Source of the DNA: Lachnospiraceae bacterium
Lineage (GTDB): Bacteria; Bacillota; Clostridia; Lachnospirales; Lachnospiraceae
DNA: 45,089 bases
NCBI GenBank assembly: GCA_009774175.1
Contig: VSNG01000002.1
Location: 198,575 to 243,663 of the forward strand
Direction: 5' to 3'
Shown here: in pieces, positions 1 through 7,087 of the stretch
How positions within the stretch are numbered: position 1 is the stretch's first letter
Layout of the letters: every line of letters starts with the position of its first letter
Position numbers and translations under genes: made by a program
Notes under the pieces: model-generated
Told to the model about the DNA's origin: nothing
Database searches by the model: none
Seen by the model: only the letters and a program-made list of their open reading frames with translations

Positions 1-1198
1 CATAGTCCGGCGTTGCCCGATAGTTTACGCCGTCCGCGCCCGTGTAGATGATTTTAAGGCTTCCGGCGGTCTGTCTTACCCCTGCCGCGTTTTCGCCCTG
101 TGTGGCGTTCCCTGCGCCGCCTGTGGCGGGTTTTTCTGCCGTGCTGGTGTTTTCTATCATAGCGGACAAAACGCGCTTTATTTTCGCCCCGTAGTCCGCG
201 CCTGCCGCCCATCCTTTCCCCTTCGGGTTTTCTTTCTGCCCTAACCATTCCACATACGGCGCGCAGCCTTTTTCCACCCATTTGTATCGGGGATCGACAC
301 AATCCCCGACCAGCGGATCGGCGGTTGCGTATGCTTTCAAGTGCTGTATTTGCGCCCGCACTCCCTCGCGCATGGTGGCGAAGCTGTTTCCTTTCATGCC
401 CCGCGTTGTTACGCCCATACCGCAGAAATTATTCTGATCCAGCGTGACTGCTGATCCGGCAAAAGTGAAGTTCCCCGTCTCGATCACGGACTGGGCGGCG
501 GCTATGTCCCCGCGCACTCCTTCGGCGCGTCCTTCCTCTATGTACGCCGCCGCCAGTTCTGCCGCATAGGAAGCCGCCAGCGGGTTTTTGCTTACGATAT
601 AGGCGGCGATCCGCTCTTTTGTCGCCTGTGCCTGCCCCATGATCGGCGTTAATGCTGCCGCCGCGTCCTGTGCTTCCGGCGCGCTGATTGCTGCCTTGAA
701 AGTCTGCCATGTGCTTTCAAACAGATTATAATAATACGGGTTCGGGCAGATTTTCCCCGTAACGTCATAGTGCCGGATCACATTTTCAGCGGGGATATTG
801 TATTTTTTCATAAGCTGGCGCGTCAGTTCCACCGCTGTGGCTACGGTCTGCGGCGTAAAATACCAGTCTTTGTCCGTGGCGTTCTTTGTACTGCTGTCCT
901 TTTTCTTTACCGCCATTTCTATGCCGATTGAATTAGTATTCCTGCAGGCGGCGTGTTTGTAACTTTTCGCGCCGCAATGCCACGCCACGTCGTCGTCCTC
1001 TACGATCTGGAATATTTCGCCCTCATGCCCTATGGCATAATGCGCCGACGCGCCCGCATATTCCCGCGCCCAGTATTCCGCAAGCTGTAAAGCGGTAGAA
1101 AGCCCGCCGAAGTAGTGGATCACGATATATTTGATCCGTGCCACGTTGTTTTTATCCGTGAAATTGATCTTTGTTATATACTGCCTGTTTATGTTCAT
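1..1198 (-). CDS. Endolysin: N-acetylmuramoyl-L-alanine amidase plus glucosaminidase-like domain (C-terminus cut by window edge)
   Basis: The open frame starts at ATG 1198 and runs off the left edge after about 399 codons. Residues 1-150 look like an Amidase_2/PGRP domain: IVIHYFGG and later VIRHYDVTGKICPNP hold the expected zinc-binding histidines, with SAHYAIG and SIGIEMA between. A second domain, roughly 190-330, resembles glucosaminidase modules (ETGNFTFAG, NNFCGMGVT, REGVRAQIQHLKAYA). The visible end (NYRATPDY) looks like the start of an SH3-type wall-binding repeat. It would cut host peptidoglycan at lysis, after the holin opens the membrane. Its start overlaps the stop of the 50-aa gene by ATGA. 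The substrate of the second domain is inferred. Confidence 0.9.
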   Translation of the reverse strand, partial: MNINRQYITKINFTDKNNVARIKYIVIHYFGGLSTALQLAEYWAREYAGASAHYAIGHEGEIFQIVEDDDVAWHCGAKSYKHAACRNTNSIGIEMAVKKKDSSTKNATDKDWYFTPQTVATAVELTRQLMKKYNIPAENVIRHYDVTGKICPNPYYYNLFESTWQTFKAAISAPEAQDAAAALTPIMGQAQATKERIAAYIVSKNPLAASYAAELAAAYIEEGRAEGVRGDIAAAQSVIETGNFTFAGSAVTLDQNNFCGMGVTTRGMKGNSFATMREGVRAQIQHLKAYATADPLVGDCVDPRYKWVEKGCAPYVEWLGQKENPKGKGWAAGADYGAKIKRVLSAMIENTSTAEKPATGGAGNATQGENAAGVRQTAGSLKIIYTGADGVNYRATPDY

Positions 1199-1347
1199 TC
1201 TGCCGCCCCTTCCTCTCCATAAAATCCCATTTTGTCGGGATCGAAGCCGTTTCTAAACTCTGCCAGCGCGTCGTCGTCCATTCCTGCCACCTTTCTTTTA
1301 AGTTCTGCCAGTTCCTCCGGCTGTAAATCCTTTGTATGCTCGCTCAT
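1195..1347 (-). CDS. Small acidic phage protein, 50 aa, unknown
   Basis: A 50-codon frame begins at ATG 1347 (MSEHTKDLQPEELAELKRK) and ends with TGA overlapping the endolysin ATG, a coupling typical of lysis cassettes. The product is rich in Glu and Asp, contains GMDDDALAEFRNGFDPDKMG, and has no membrane segment. It follows a hairpin terminator, so it may have its own promoter or depend on read-through. I do not recognise a family. It resembles in size and place the small proteins found between holin and lysin in clostridial phages, but no function can be assigned. Confidence 0.7.
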   Translation of the reverse strand: MSEHTKDLQPEELAELKRKVAGMDDDALAEFRNGFDPDKMGFYGEEGAAE

Positions 1348-1374
1348 GCTGTACCGTCCTTTCTGAAAATAGAG

Positions 1375-1416
1375 AAAGCCCCCGCAAAGGCTTTGTGTCG
1401 TCTGTGCGGGGGCTTT
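1375..1416 (-). terminator. Hairpin terminator between holin and lysin genes
   Basis: A perfect 12-bp inverted repeat (1375-1386 and 1405-1416; AAAGCCCCCGCA / TGCGGGGGCTTT) with an 18-nt loop lies just after the holin stop. Reading leftwards it is followed by CTCTATTTTC. It could partly stop transcription and lower lysin expression relative to the upstream genes. Confidence 0.65.
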
Positions 1417-1434
1417 GTTTGCCCGTTTCTGTGT

Positions 1435-1953
1435 TTATCTGTCTGCTTTGCCGCCTGTATCGTCCGACGGCTCTTTCTTTTCGTCGTCTGTGCCTAAAAT
1501 GTCAATTCCGGCTTCGATCAGCTTTTCCGTAACCGCCAGCCCCTTAATCAGCACTTCGGGGATTTTATACCCCAGTTCCACAAGGTTTTCCAAAATGCTG
1601 CGGGCTTCGTTCACAATCAGCATGGCAAGCACCCACCAGCCGATCAGATTAAGGAACGATAAATCAACGCCCAGCATATCTTTTCCGAAGTGTACGAATA
1701 CGGACGCAATCAGAAACGCCACAAGCACCACTGCCCAGTAGCCTAACTTCTTGACTGCGCCGATTGCGCCCACTTTGCTGCTTTCCTCTTTCTTTTTGTT
1801 CGCCTTGATCCAGCCCGTGATCCAGTCGATCACATTCAGCGCAAGAAACGCCGCGAACACATACCAGTATGTACCGAAAATTGCGGTCAGCACCGCGACG
1901 ATCGCGCCCGTTGCCGCATTATATTTGTCTGTGAATACATTTGTATATGTCAT
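1435..1953 (-). CDS. Phage holin (toxin-secretion/phage-lysis holin family)
   Basis: About 172 aa. Three hydrophobic stretches are visible: TGAIVAVLTAIFGTYWYVFA near residue 20, LGYWAVVLVAFLIASVFVHF near 70, and FLNLIGWWVLAMLIVNEA near 105. After these comes a charged C-terminal tail ending KKEPSDDTGGKADR. WYVFAAFLALNVIDWITGWIKA is split over the first segments and is typical of phage_holin_4-type proteins that oligomerise in the membrane and release the endolysin. I prefer ATG 1953: an in-frame GTG at 1962 sits directly on the AAGGAAGGGG ribosome site, leaving no spacer. It lies between the 72-aa gene and the terminator. Confidence 0.85.
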   Translation of the reverse strand: MTYTNVFTDKYNAATGAIVAVLTAIFGTYWYVFAAFLALNVIDWITGWIKANKKKEESSKVGAIGAVKKLGYWAVVLVAFLIASVFVHFGKDMLGVDLSFLNLIGWWVLAMLIVNEARSILENLVELGYKIPEVLIKGLAVTEKLIEAGIDILGTDDEKKEPSDDTGGKADR

Positions 1954-1969
1954 ATTCTCCACCCCTTCC

Positions 1970-2188
1970 TTATTCGATCGGCTCGCCGTGTTCGTCGTAC
2001 CCGTCCGCTTCCAGTGCCGCGATAACTGCCGCCCTGTGCTTTTCCGGTACGTCCCCGATCGTGATATACCCTTCGCCGTTTTCCGCGCCTTTTATGATAA
2101 CGCCTGCGGCTACGCCTACAATGTCCCGCGCGGGAATGGTTGCAATGTCCCTTCCCGCAATCACTAACTTGATGTAAATATTTTTCAT
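1970..2188 (-). CDS. Small phage protein, 72 aa, unknown
   Basis: Starts at ATG 2188 within an ATGA overlap with the upstream 120-aa gene, so the two are translationally coupled. The sequence begins MKNIYIKLVIAGRDIATIP and ends DGYDEHGEPIE. It is soluble and acidic at the C-terminus, with no recognisable motif. Its place between tail-tip/DGR genes and the holin suggests a minor structural or lysis-associated protein, but this is only position-based. Confidence 0.7.
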   Translation of the reverse strand: MKNIYIKLVIAGRDIATIPARDIVGVAAGVIIKGAENGEGYITIGDVPEKHRAAVIAALEADGYDEHGEPIE

Positions 2189-2547
2189 TCTGCACTTACC
2201 CCCATTTCATATACTGCCGCGATCCCTTCCATGATTGCCTGCTGGCTGTCTTTTACCTCCAGCAATTCCTCATAAAGTGCCGCTGTGCCTTCAAGTTGCT
2301 GTGTGTTGTTTTCTGTGATAAGTTTAGCCAGCGGGCTTTCCAGTTCCGCAAGCTGCGCTTTGTATGTGTCGAATTGTGCCAGCGTCATGTTTGCATATTC
2401 ATATACCCAAACTTTGCGCCGTGTGCTGTCTGCTGTGCGTGTTTCTCTCTTGATGTTCCGGCGTACCTTTACCCGATCCGCGCCCTTCTCAATGTCTGCG
2501 GGGCGGTCTGTTTCGTAGGTTTCGCCGATCTGCCACTTAACTTCCAT
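2185..2547 (-). CDS. Phage protein after the reverse transcriptase, 120 aa, possible tail-associated or DGR-linked
   Basis: The start chosen is ATG 2547 (MEVKWQIGETYETDRPAD), preceded by AGAGGAAAGGAAGG; the frame is open further up but lacks a site. It begins inside the last codons of the reverse transcriptase gene. Basic residues fill 25-50, then comes RRKVWVYEYANMTLAQFDTY, and the second half is helical and acidic (AQLAELESPLAKLI, ALYEELLEVKDSQQAIMEG). The helical half made me consider an Avd-type DGR accessory protein, but Avd usually lies before the RT and is a basic four-helix bundle. More likely it is a tail-module protein. The function is unknown. Confidence 0.7.
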   Translation of the reverse strand: MEVKWQIGETYETDRPADIEKGADRVKVRRNIKRETRTADSTRRKVWVYEYANMTLAQFDTYKAQLAELESPLAKLITENNTQQLEGTAALYEELLEVKDSQQAIMEGIAAVYEMGVSAE

Positions 2548-3814
2548 AGCGTAACCTTCCTTTCCTCTCATGGTTTGAGACTATTCTTTTCAGCTTCTTT
2601 ATATTTACATAGGGCTTTACGCGTTCCAGATAGACGTTGTATGCGTCCGTATGCCTAAAGTGCCCCATGCGGCTGATAATGCTTGAAGCGTCGTACCAGT
2701 TGACCTTTTCTTTCTTTGCAACTTTCCGCGCCTTGCGCGTGATCCGGTACAATATCGCTTTTCTGATCGTCGTCCGCGTCCGTCTGAATAAAAATCCCAT
2801 AAAATCCAGCGCGCGCCCGATCTCTTTCACTTTCTTTTTTATGCTCTTTTTCGCCCGCTCCCTTGTTGCCGGTTCCTTTTCTGTCAGCGGGATTTCTTTT
2901 GATAGCGGGAAAATCTGTTTGTTTTTCTTGATTTCCAGCCCCAGCTTCTTGCTGCAATAGCTTTCTATCCTCTCTAACGCGGTTTTTAAGTCCCGCTTAT
3001 TTGCGCCGAAACAAACAATGTCGTCCATATAGCGCACCATGTACTTCACGCCGCATAGATAGTCCGGTATGACAAAATTCTTTGCACCTTTCCGTTTCAT
3101 GCGCGCCGCATACTGCTGTATTTTCTTTTCCTTTTCCGGTTCCCATATCTCCTGTTTTATGAAATGGTCTAAATCCTGCAAATAAAAGTTTGCCAGCCAC
3201 TGGCTTGTGTAATAGCCTAGCGGAAGCCCTGTCGGTACTGCGTCGATAATGAGATCAAGAAGCCGCAGCGTCTTTTCGTCCGCAATCACTTTCCGCAGCT
3301 TTTCCTTCAGCCTGTCGTGGGGTATGCTCTCGAAAAAGTGGCGCACGTCGATTTTTAACACATACTTTGTATTTTTCCGGTCATTTCTGATCCAGCGTTC
3401 AATGTACCGCTTCCCGTAATGCGCGCCCCGCCCTTTGACTGATCCGCAAGTAAATTCATACGCGCCGCGGTTTATGACTTTCTTCAAGCTGTGATCCTGT
3501 GCGATCTCTTTGTCCGTCGGCGCAAGCACCTGTATAATTGCATGGTGTACGACTTGCTCATACTTATAATACGGCTTTATGATATGACGCTTTTTCATCT
3601 TGAAGCCGTCATTGATCTGTACGGGCTTATGGTGTGCTGGTCTGAAGTCCTCGCGTTCTAAAATCCCGCGCAGGATCGCCACGTGTTCGTCTACGTTGTC
3701 AAGTATGCGCTGTATGTCCTTTCTTTTCCGTTTTCCCTTTGCTGCCTTGAAAAACGCCTTTTTCAGATTTTCTTCCGATATGATTTTTTCATATAAATTT
3801 TTGTAGGTTTTCAC
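2537..3814 (-). CDS. DGR reverse transcriptase
   Basis: 425 aa from a GTG start at 3814, preceded by AGAAAGGA at good spacing. Seen: the catalytic motif VRYMDDIVCFG (YxDD), the upstream DVRHFFESIPHD palm motif, and PTGLPLGYYTSQWLANFYL, whose LPLGxxTSQ form is characteristic of diversity-generating retroelement RTs rather than group II intron RTs (which carry QGxxxSP). The N-terminus is basic and helical, and the C-terminus is rich in Arg/Lys for RNA binding (KKSIKKKVKEIGRALDFMGF). No maturase or endonuclease domain is present. It should copy the TR RNA lying 134 nt upstream with errors at adenines. The order target-TR-RT matches the BPP-1 layout, but no obvious Avd gene lies between. Confidence 0.95.
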   Translation of the reverse strand: MKTYKNLYEKIISEENLKKAFFKAAKGKRKRKDIQRILDNVDEHVAILRGILEREDFRPAHHKPVQINDGFKMKKRHIIKPYYKYEQVVHHAIIQVLAPTDKEIAQDHSLKKVINRGAYEFTCGSVKGRGAHYGKRYIERWIRNDRKNTKYVLKIDVRHFFESIPHDRLKEKLRKVIADEKTLRLLDLIIDAVPTGLPLGYYTSQWLANFYLQDLDHFIKQEIWEPEKEKKIQQYAARMKRKGAKNFVIPDYLCGVKYMVRYMDDIVCFGANKRDLKTALERIESYCSKKLGLEIKKNKQIFPLSKEIPLTEKEPATRERAKKSIKKKVKEIGRALDFMGFLFRRTRTTIRKAILYRITRKARKVAKKEKVNWYDASSIISRMGHFRHTDAYNVYLERVKPYVNIKKLKRIVSNHERKGRLRYGS

Positions 3815-3947
3815 GGTGGATCGTCCTTTCTATTCCCTCTAGGGCTTTCAATTTCTTACTTGCCCCGCCTACGTCGGGTATTCATTTCAAGCCTTCGGCT
3901 TCCGTTAGATTGTGTGCATTAGATGATTGATCCATTTTTATAGAAAC

Positions 3948-4049
3948 GTGCGCGCGGAAATGTTCCAGTTCGCATTGGAAACAAGGTTGTTCACATTCAC
4001 CGCCCCGCCGCATAGCAAGCCATTGTTGCAGTTGCCGTCCACAATCGCG
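3948..4049 (-). repeat. DGR template repeat (TR)
   Basis: This 102-bp non-coding segment between the variable tail gene and the RT aligns without gaps to 4217-4318. Of 102 positions, 15 differ, and all 15 are T on the plus strand, that is adenine in the TR coding strand (3949, 3961, 3970, 3975, 3976, 3988, 3990, 3996, 3997, 4013, 4024, 4027, 4032, 4033, 4045). None of the other 79 positions differs; 15 of 23 adenines do. In the target frame the TR encodes nine AAC/AAT codons (Asn), the codon that adenine mutagenesis diversifies most widely. A minus-strand open frame across it is accidental. The whole 3815-4167 gap is the likely DGR RNA region. Confidence 0.96.
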
Positions 4050-4167
4050 GCGGGGGACGTAAAGCCCCGCGTTGTCGCACACAAAATCCGTATATCTTAA
4101 ATAATTTTTGTTTTCGCTTCGTTTTCCTACAACGGGGGCGGGCTGCCCCCGATCCCCCGCTTTAACC

Positions 4168-6006
4168 TTAAAGCCCGATTTCTTCGGGCTTTGCGGTTGT
4201 AGGGGTTTTAGAATAGGCGCGCGCGGAAAGGTTCCAGTCCGCAGCGGAAACAAGGTCGCTCACAGCCACCGCCCCGCCGCAAAGCAAGCCATCGTGGCAG
4301 CCGCCGTCCACAAACGCGTGATCGACCTGCGAAGCGTTATACCAGCCGCCGCAGCATTTGTATGTATCAGACGCGCCGCCGTTCACGGTGGGAAGTTCCC
4401 CGTTGTCGGTCAATACGGTTTCTTTGATGTACTGCCCGCTTGTCCCACTCATGGAAAGCCCCGTGTTGATATATCCCGCTCCTGTCTCGTTGTACGGCTC
4501 ATACTGCTTTATATAATGCTTACCGCCGACATAAAGCCAGCCGTTGATCCTCTCCCATGCGCCCATCTGCTGTTCACAATGTAAAAATTTCCTCGGCTTG
4601 TTTACTGTCGATCCATGCCCCCAAAATCTGCCGCCTGTTAAAAGCGTACCCGTTTTGGAAAGACTGCCCGCGCCGCTGCCGCCTTGATAATTCCCGTAGC
4701 CACAAGCGTCCTGTTTGTTTGTCGATCTTGTAAAGAGTGTTTCCAGTTCCCACCGTAACTGAATGATCGAATAATAGCCCGTATTCCATAGCGCGCCGTT
4801 TGCCTTTGCGTATGATATTTCATTCGCGCCCGTCTGTGAGTTCATTTGCGACTGTCCGGCGATCGACCGCAACTTGCCGGAAACAAGCGCGCCGCCGAAC
4901 ATGGGATAGAACGTGTACGGCTCGATCGAACCGTCGGCGCGTGTGTGCGCGTATGCGTGAAAATCTTCGTCAAGCTGTATATCGCAGAAAAGGTGGTATT
5001 GCTTGTTACCCTCTGTATACCGCTTTACCCAGATAAGTGGGATTGTTGCCATTGCATTTCCAGCGTATGCCGTGTTTGATACGTCGGACGCGCCGCCAGC
5101 CTTTTTCTTGCTGTAATCGTTATGATCTAATTCATAGTCGATCGTGCCGTCATAGCGCACCATGAATGGCTTGTTTCCCTTTAAAATCCAGCAGTTGTCT
5201 TCCGTCCAGTCCCCGTTATTCCAGCCGCCTGCTGCCGTCGCCACGCACCGCATAGGCGCAAAATCGGCGTTCATTTCAATGTAATGTATACGGGTTTCGG
5301 GGTTGCTGTCCGTCTTATCCTCATAATATCCAAACAGTGTGCGCCGGATATAGTTAAATTCAACCGTCCGGCTGTACCCTGCCGCCGCCGTGAAGTGTTC
5401 CGTCTGATCCGGCGTTTTGTAGCCGCTTACTGCTGCCGCCGTGATGTAATATTCTTCGTTGATATTCACATTGAAGCCGATCTGCGACGTGCCGCCCACT
5501 TCCTGCGTCTGATCCTCTCCCGTCGTCACATTATGCAGGACGATCGCCGCAGAAGTGAAGCCGTCCGCATTGTCCACGTTTACGTTTACCGTTACCGTTT
5601 CGCCCTCATGGATCGTTACTTCCGCACGGTTTAAGGCGTTCCCGCTCTCGTTGTATACGCCGTTTTCGCTGTACGGGAAAGCTGCGAAGTAATATGTGTG
5701 TTCCATTTCCATATTTTCAACCACAAGCGGTGTACTTTCATACTTCCCCAGTATCGTATTGTCAGCAATCAGTGTCCCGTCTTTGTGGTGTTTCGGGTAA
5801 CTGCCTTCTTTCATCAGCACCGCCACGCCCTTTACTGCAAGTAAAATCTGATCTTCTATAACTGTGTTTGTCGGCTCTAAAAAAGTAATATTTATCGTGT
5901 CTATGCTTGACTGTATCGCGTGAAATTTCCTCATGTTTTTGGGGAGAAAGCCCTCTCCGAATTTCTTTACGCTGTCAACCGCCCACTTCAATTCGTCATA
6001 TGCCAT
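4168..6006 (-). CDS. DGR target: variable tail-tip/receptor-binding protein
   Basis: 612 aa from ATG 6006 with a GAGAGGG site. N-terminal 1-110 resembles tail appendage proteins. Residues about 125-225 form beta-rich repeats (AEVTIHEGETVTVNVNV, then an Ig/CnaB-like stretch). From about 230 to the end is a Gly, Trp and aromatic-rich region (GGWNNGDWTEDNCW, GGRFWGHGS, NGWLYVGGKHY, CCGGWYNASQ), consistent with the C-type-lectin/formylglycine-type fold used by DGR targets. The last 50 residues contain the variable positions. It likely sits at the tail tip and binds the cell surface, with variants changing host range. It follows the 353-aa baseplate protein by 2 nt. The receptor is unknown. Confidence 0.93.
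   Translation of the reverse strand: MAYDELKWAVDSVKKFGEGFLPKNMRKFHAIQSSIDTINITFLEPTNTVIEDQILLAVKGVAVLMKEGSYPKHHKDGTLIADNTILGKYESTPLVVENMEMEHTYYFAAFPYSENGVYNESGNALNRAEVTIHEGETVTVNVNVDNADGFTSAAIVLHNVTTGEDQTQEVGGTSQIGFNVNINEEYYITAAAVSGYKTPDQTEHFTAAAGYSRTVEFNYIRRTLFGYYEDKTDSNPETRIHYIEMNADFAPMRCVATAAGGWNNGDWTEDNCWILKGNKPFMVRYDGTIDYELDHNDYSKKKAGGASDVSNTAYAGNAMATIPLIWVKRYTEGNKQYHLFCDIQLDEDFHAYAHTRADGSIEPYTFYPMFGGALVSGKLRSIAGQSQMNSQTGANEISYAKANGALWNTGYYSIIQLRWELETLFTRSTNKQDACGYGNYQGGSGAGSLSKTGTLLTGGRFWGHGSTVNKPRKFLHCEQQMGAWERINGWLYVGGKHYIKQYEPYNETGAGYINTGLSMSGTSGQYIKETVLTDNGELPTVNGGASDTYKCCGGWYNASQVDHAFVDGGCHDGLLCGGAVAVSDLVSAADWNLSARAYSKTPTTAKPEEIGL
4170..4192 (-). promoter_or_regulatory. Inverted repeat downstream of the VR, overlapping the target stop codon
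   Basis: A perfect 9-bp stem (AAAGCCCGA / TCGGGCTTT) with a 5-nt loop lies 24 nt after the VR in the coding direction and includes the last codons and TAA of the target gene. DGR targets are known to need a hairpin or cruciform just downstream of the VR for efficient retrohoming. A role as terminator is possible but the following sequence is not T-rich. Confidence 0.6.
4217..4318 (-). repeat. DGR variable repeat (VR) in the tail-tip gene
   Basis: It is the 3' coding part of the 612-aa protein and matches TR 3948-4049 at every non-adenine position. Diversified codons: AAC to GGC, CAC, AGC, GAC (twice); AAT to GAT, GCT (twice); ATT to CTT and TTT; CTA to CTT. One TR Asn codon (in TGGAAC) is unchanged. 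The coding 3' end, TTTCCGCGCGC, is GC-rich and then diverges from the TR flank (GCC against ACG), as expected for an IMH in the target and an IMH* in the template, which makes transfer one-way. Confidence 0.96.
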
Positions 6007-6008
6007 TT

Positions 6009-7070
6009 TTATACCCTCTCTTTCTTTTCTGTACTGCTTACCACCTTTTCAGCAAAAAATACTGTCGCCTTTACATAGTCATACATCCCGGTAAACGGCT
6101 TCACGGTTGTTACTGCCGTTTCGTTCCCGTCAGCGTCAAAACCAAATTCCGTGATGATCTCCGCTTCCTCATTCGTCGTTTTTATGCTGCCGTCGTCAAG
6201 AAACAACGTTTCCTGTGCCTGCAGTCCATAATAACGGTTGAAAGCGTCCACCGTCAGATCGTCAACCTCATTCTGTAAATGTCCGGCGGCGTTTTCGTCC
6301 AGAATGTCCTTGATCCGGTCAAGCCATGCGAAGTATTCCGTCTGCACGGCTGCGATCCATGCGTCTAAATACTCCCTTTCGTCCTGCTGCCATTTCGTGA
6401 TGTTCTCTTTCTGCTGGTTCTCATAGTTCGTAAATTCCCGATCCATGTTGTCGTATCTGTCCTGCCCCTGCGTTTCCAGCCTTTCTATATCCTGCATATA
6501 CAAGCCGTACTGCGTCCGTATCTCCGCTTCGTAGTTTGCAAAAAATTTGTCAAACTGCGCCTTTATCTGTGAGAAGTCGATCTGCTCGACCGCCCCGCAT
6601 ACCCAGCCGCAAATATCGCCGTCCATGCGCGTGTCCGTTATCATGTCCTGCGTGATTTCCGTTACGCCCGCAGCTATGGAAATATGCGCTATTACAATTT
6701 CGTGGATCGTCGCCGTGATCTCCGGCGCAGGCGGTACTCCCGCCCCTGCGTAATAGCTTCCCGTCCTGCAAAACGCCTTGATCCAGCGGTTTGTCAAGTC
6801 CAGCCGTATAACAATACTGTCCGCGCGGTTCATGTTGCCGCTTGCCGTCTCTAAATCGACCACAAGCCCGTCTGTCAAGTGGTAGCCGTACCCGTCGATC
6901 CATGCGTACCCCGATTTTATTTTTACGGTCATTCCCCCGTTTGCCACGACTTGCAGATCGCCATTAAATACGCCGGACTTGAAAAGCGGGAAAAAATAGT
7001 CAGCCCAGTGGCGGGCATTGTATACCCTGTCGTGGTCTTTGGAATTAAAAAAACTGTAATTCTCTGCCAT
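6009..7070 (-). CDS. Baseplate upper-protein-like tail protein (BppU-type)
   Basis: 353 aa; ATG 7070 follows AAAGGAG. The N-terminus (MAENYSFFNSKDHDRVYNAR, then GGMTVKIKSGYAWIDGYGY) is typical of baseplate or tail appendage proteins of Gram-positive siphophages, with a beta-rich domain to about 150. Residues 165-255 are long charged helices (FDKFFANYEAEIRTQYGLYM, then NYENQQKENITKWQQDERE), probably a trimeric coiled coil connecting to the tip. The C-terminal 70 residues are a small beta domain. It is adjacent to the DGR target, so it may be the arm onto which the variable protein is mounted. The family name is by pattern only. Confidence 0.75.
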   Translation of the reverse strand: MAENYSFFNSKDHDRVYNARHWADYFFPLFKSGVFNGDLQVVANGGMTVKIKSGYAWIDGYGYHLTDGLVVDLETASGNMNRADSIVIRLDLTNRWIKAFCRTGSYYAGAGVPPAPEITATIHEIVIAHISIAAGVTEITQDMITDTRMDGDICGWVCGAVEQIDFSQIKAQFDKFFANYEAEIRTQYGLYMQDIERLETQGQDRYDNMDREFTNYENQQKENITKWQQDEREYLDAWIAAVQTEYFAWLDRIKDILDENAAGHLQNEVDDLTVDAFNRYYGLQAQETLFLDDGSIKTTNEEAEIITEFGFDADGNETAVTTVKPFTGMYDYVKATVFFAEKVVSSTEKKERV

Positions 7071-7087
7071 GCTCTGCTTTCTCCTTT

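Noticed and set aside
2185..2547. Avd accessory protein
   Set aside because: Position after the RT, acidic character and lack of the four-helix basic pattern do not fit; kept as unknown.
2537..3814. Group II intron RT or abortive-infection RT
   Set aside because: LPLGxxTSQ motif, absence of maturase/endonuclease domains and a matching TR/VR pair point to a DGR.
3882..4253. Open minus-strand frame covering the TR
   Set aside because: It crosses the non-coding TR and the end of the target gene in a different frame, has no ribosome site, and its similarity to the target is explained by the repeat.
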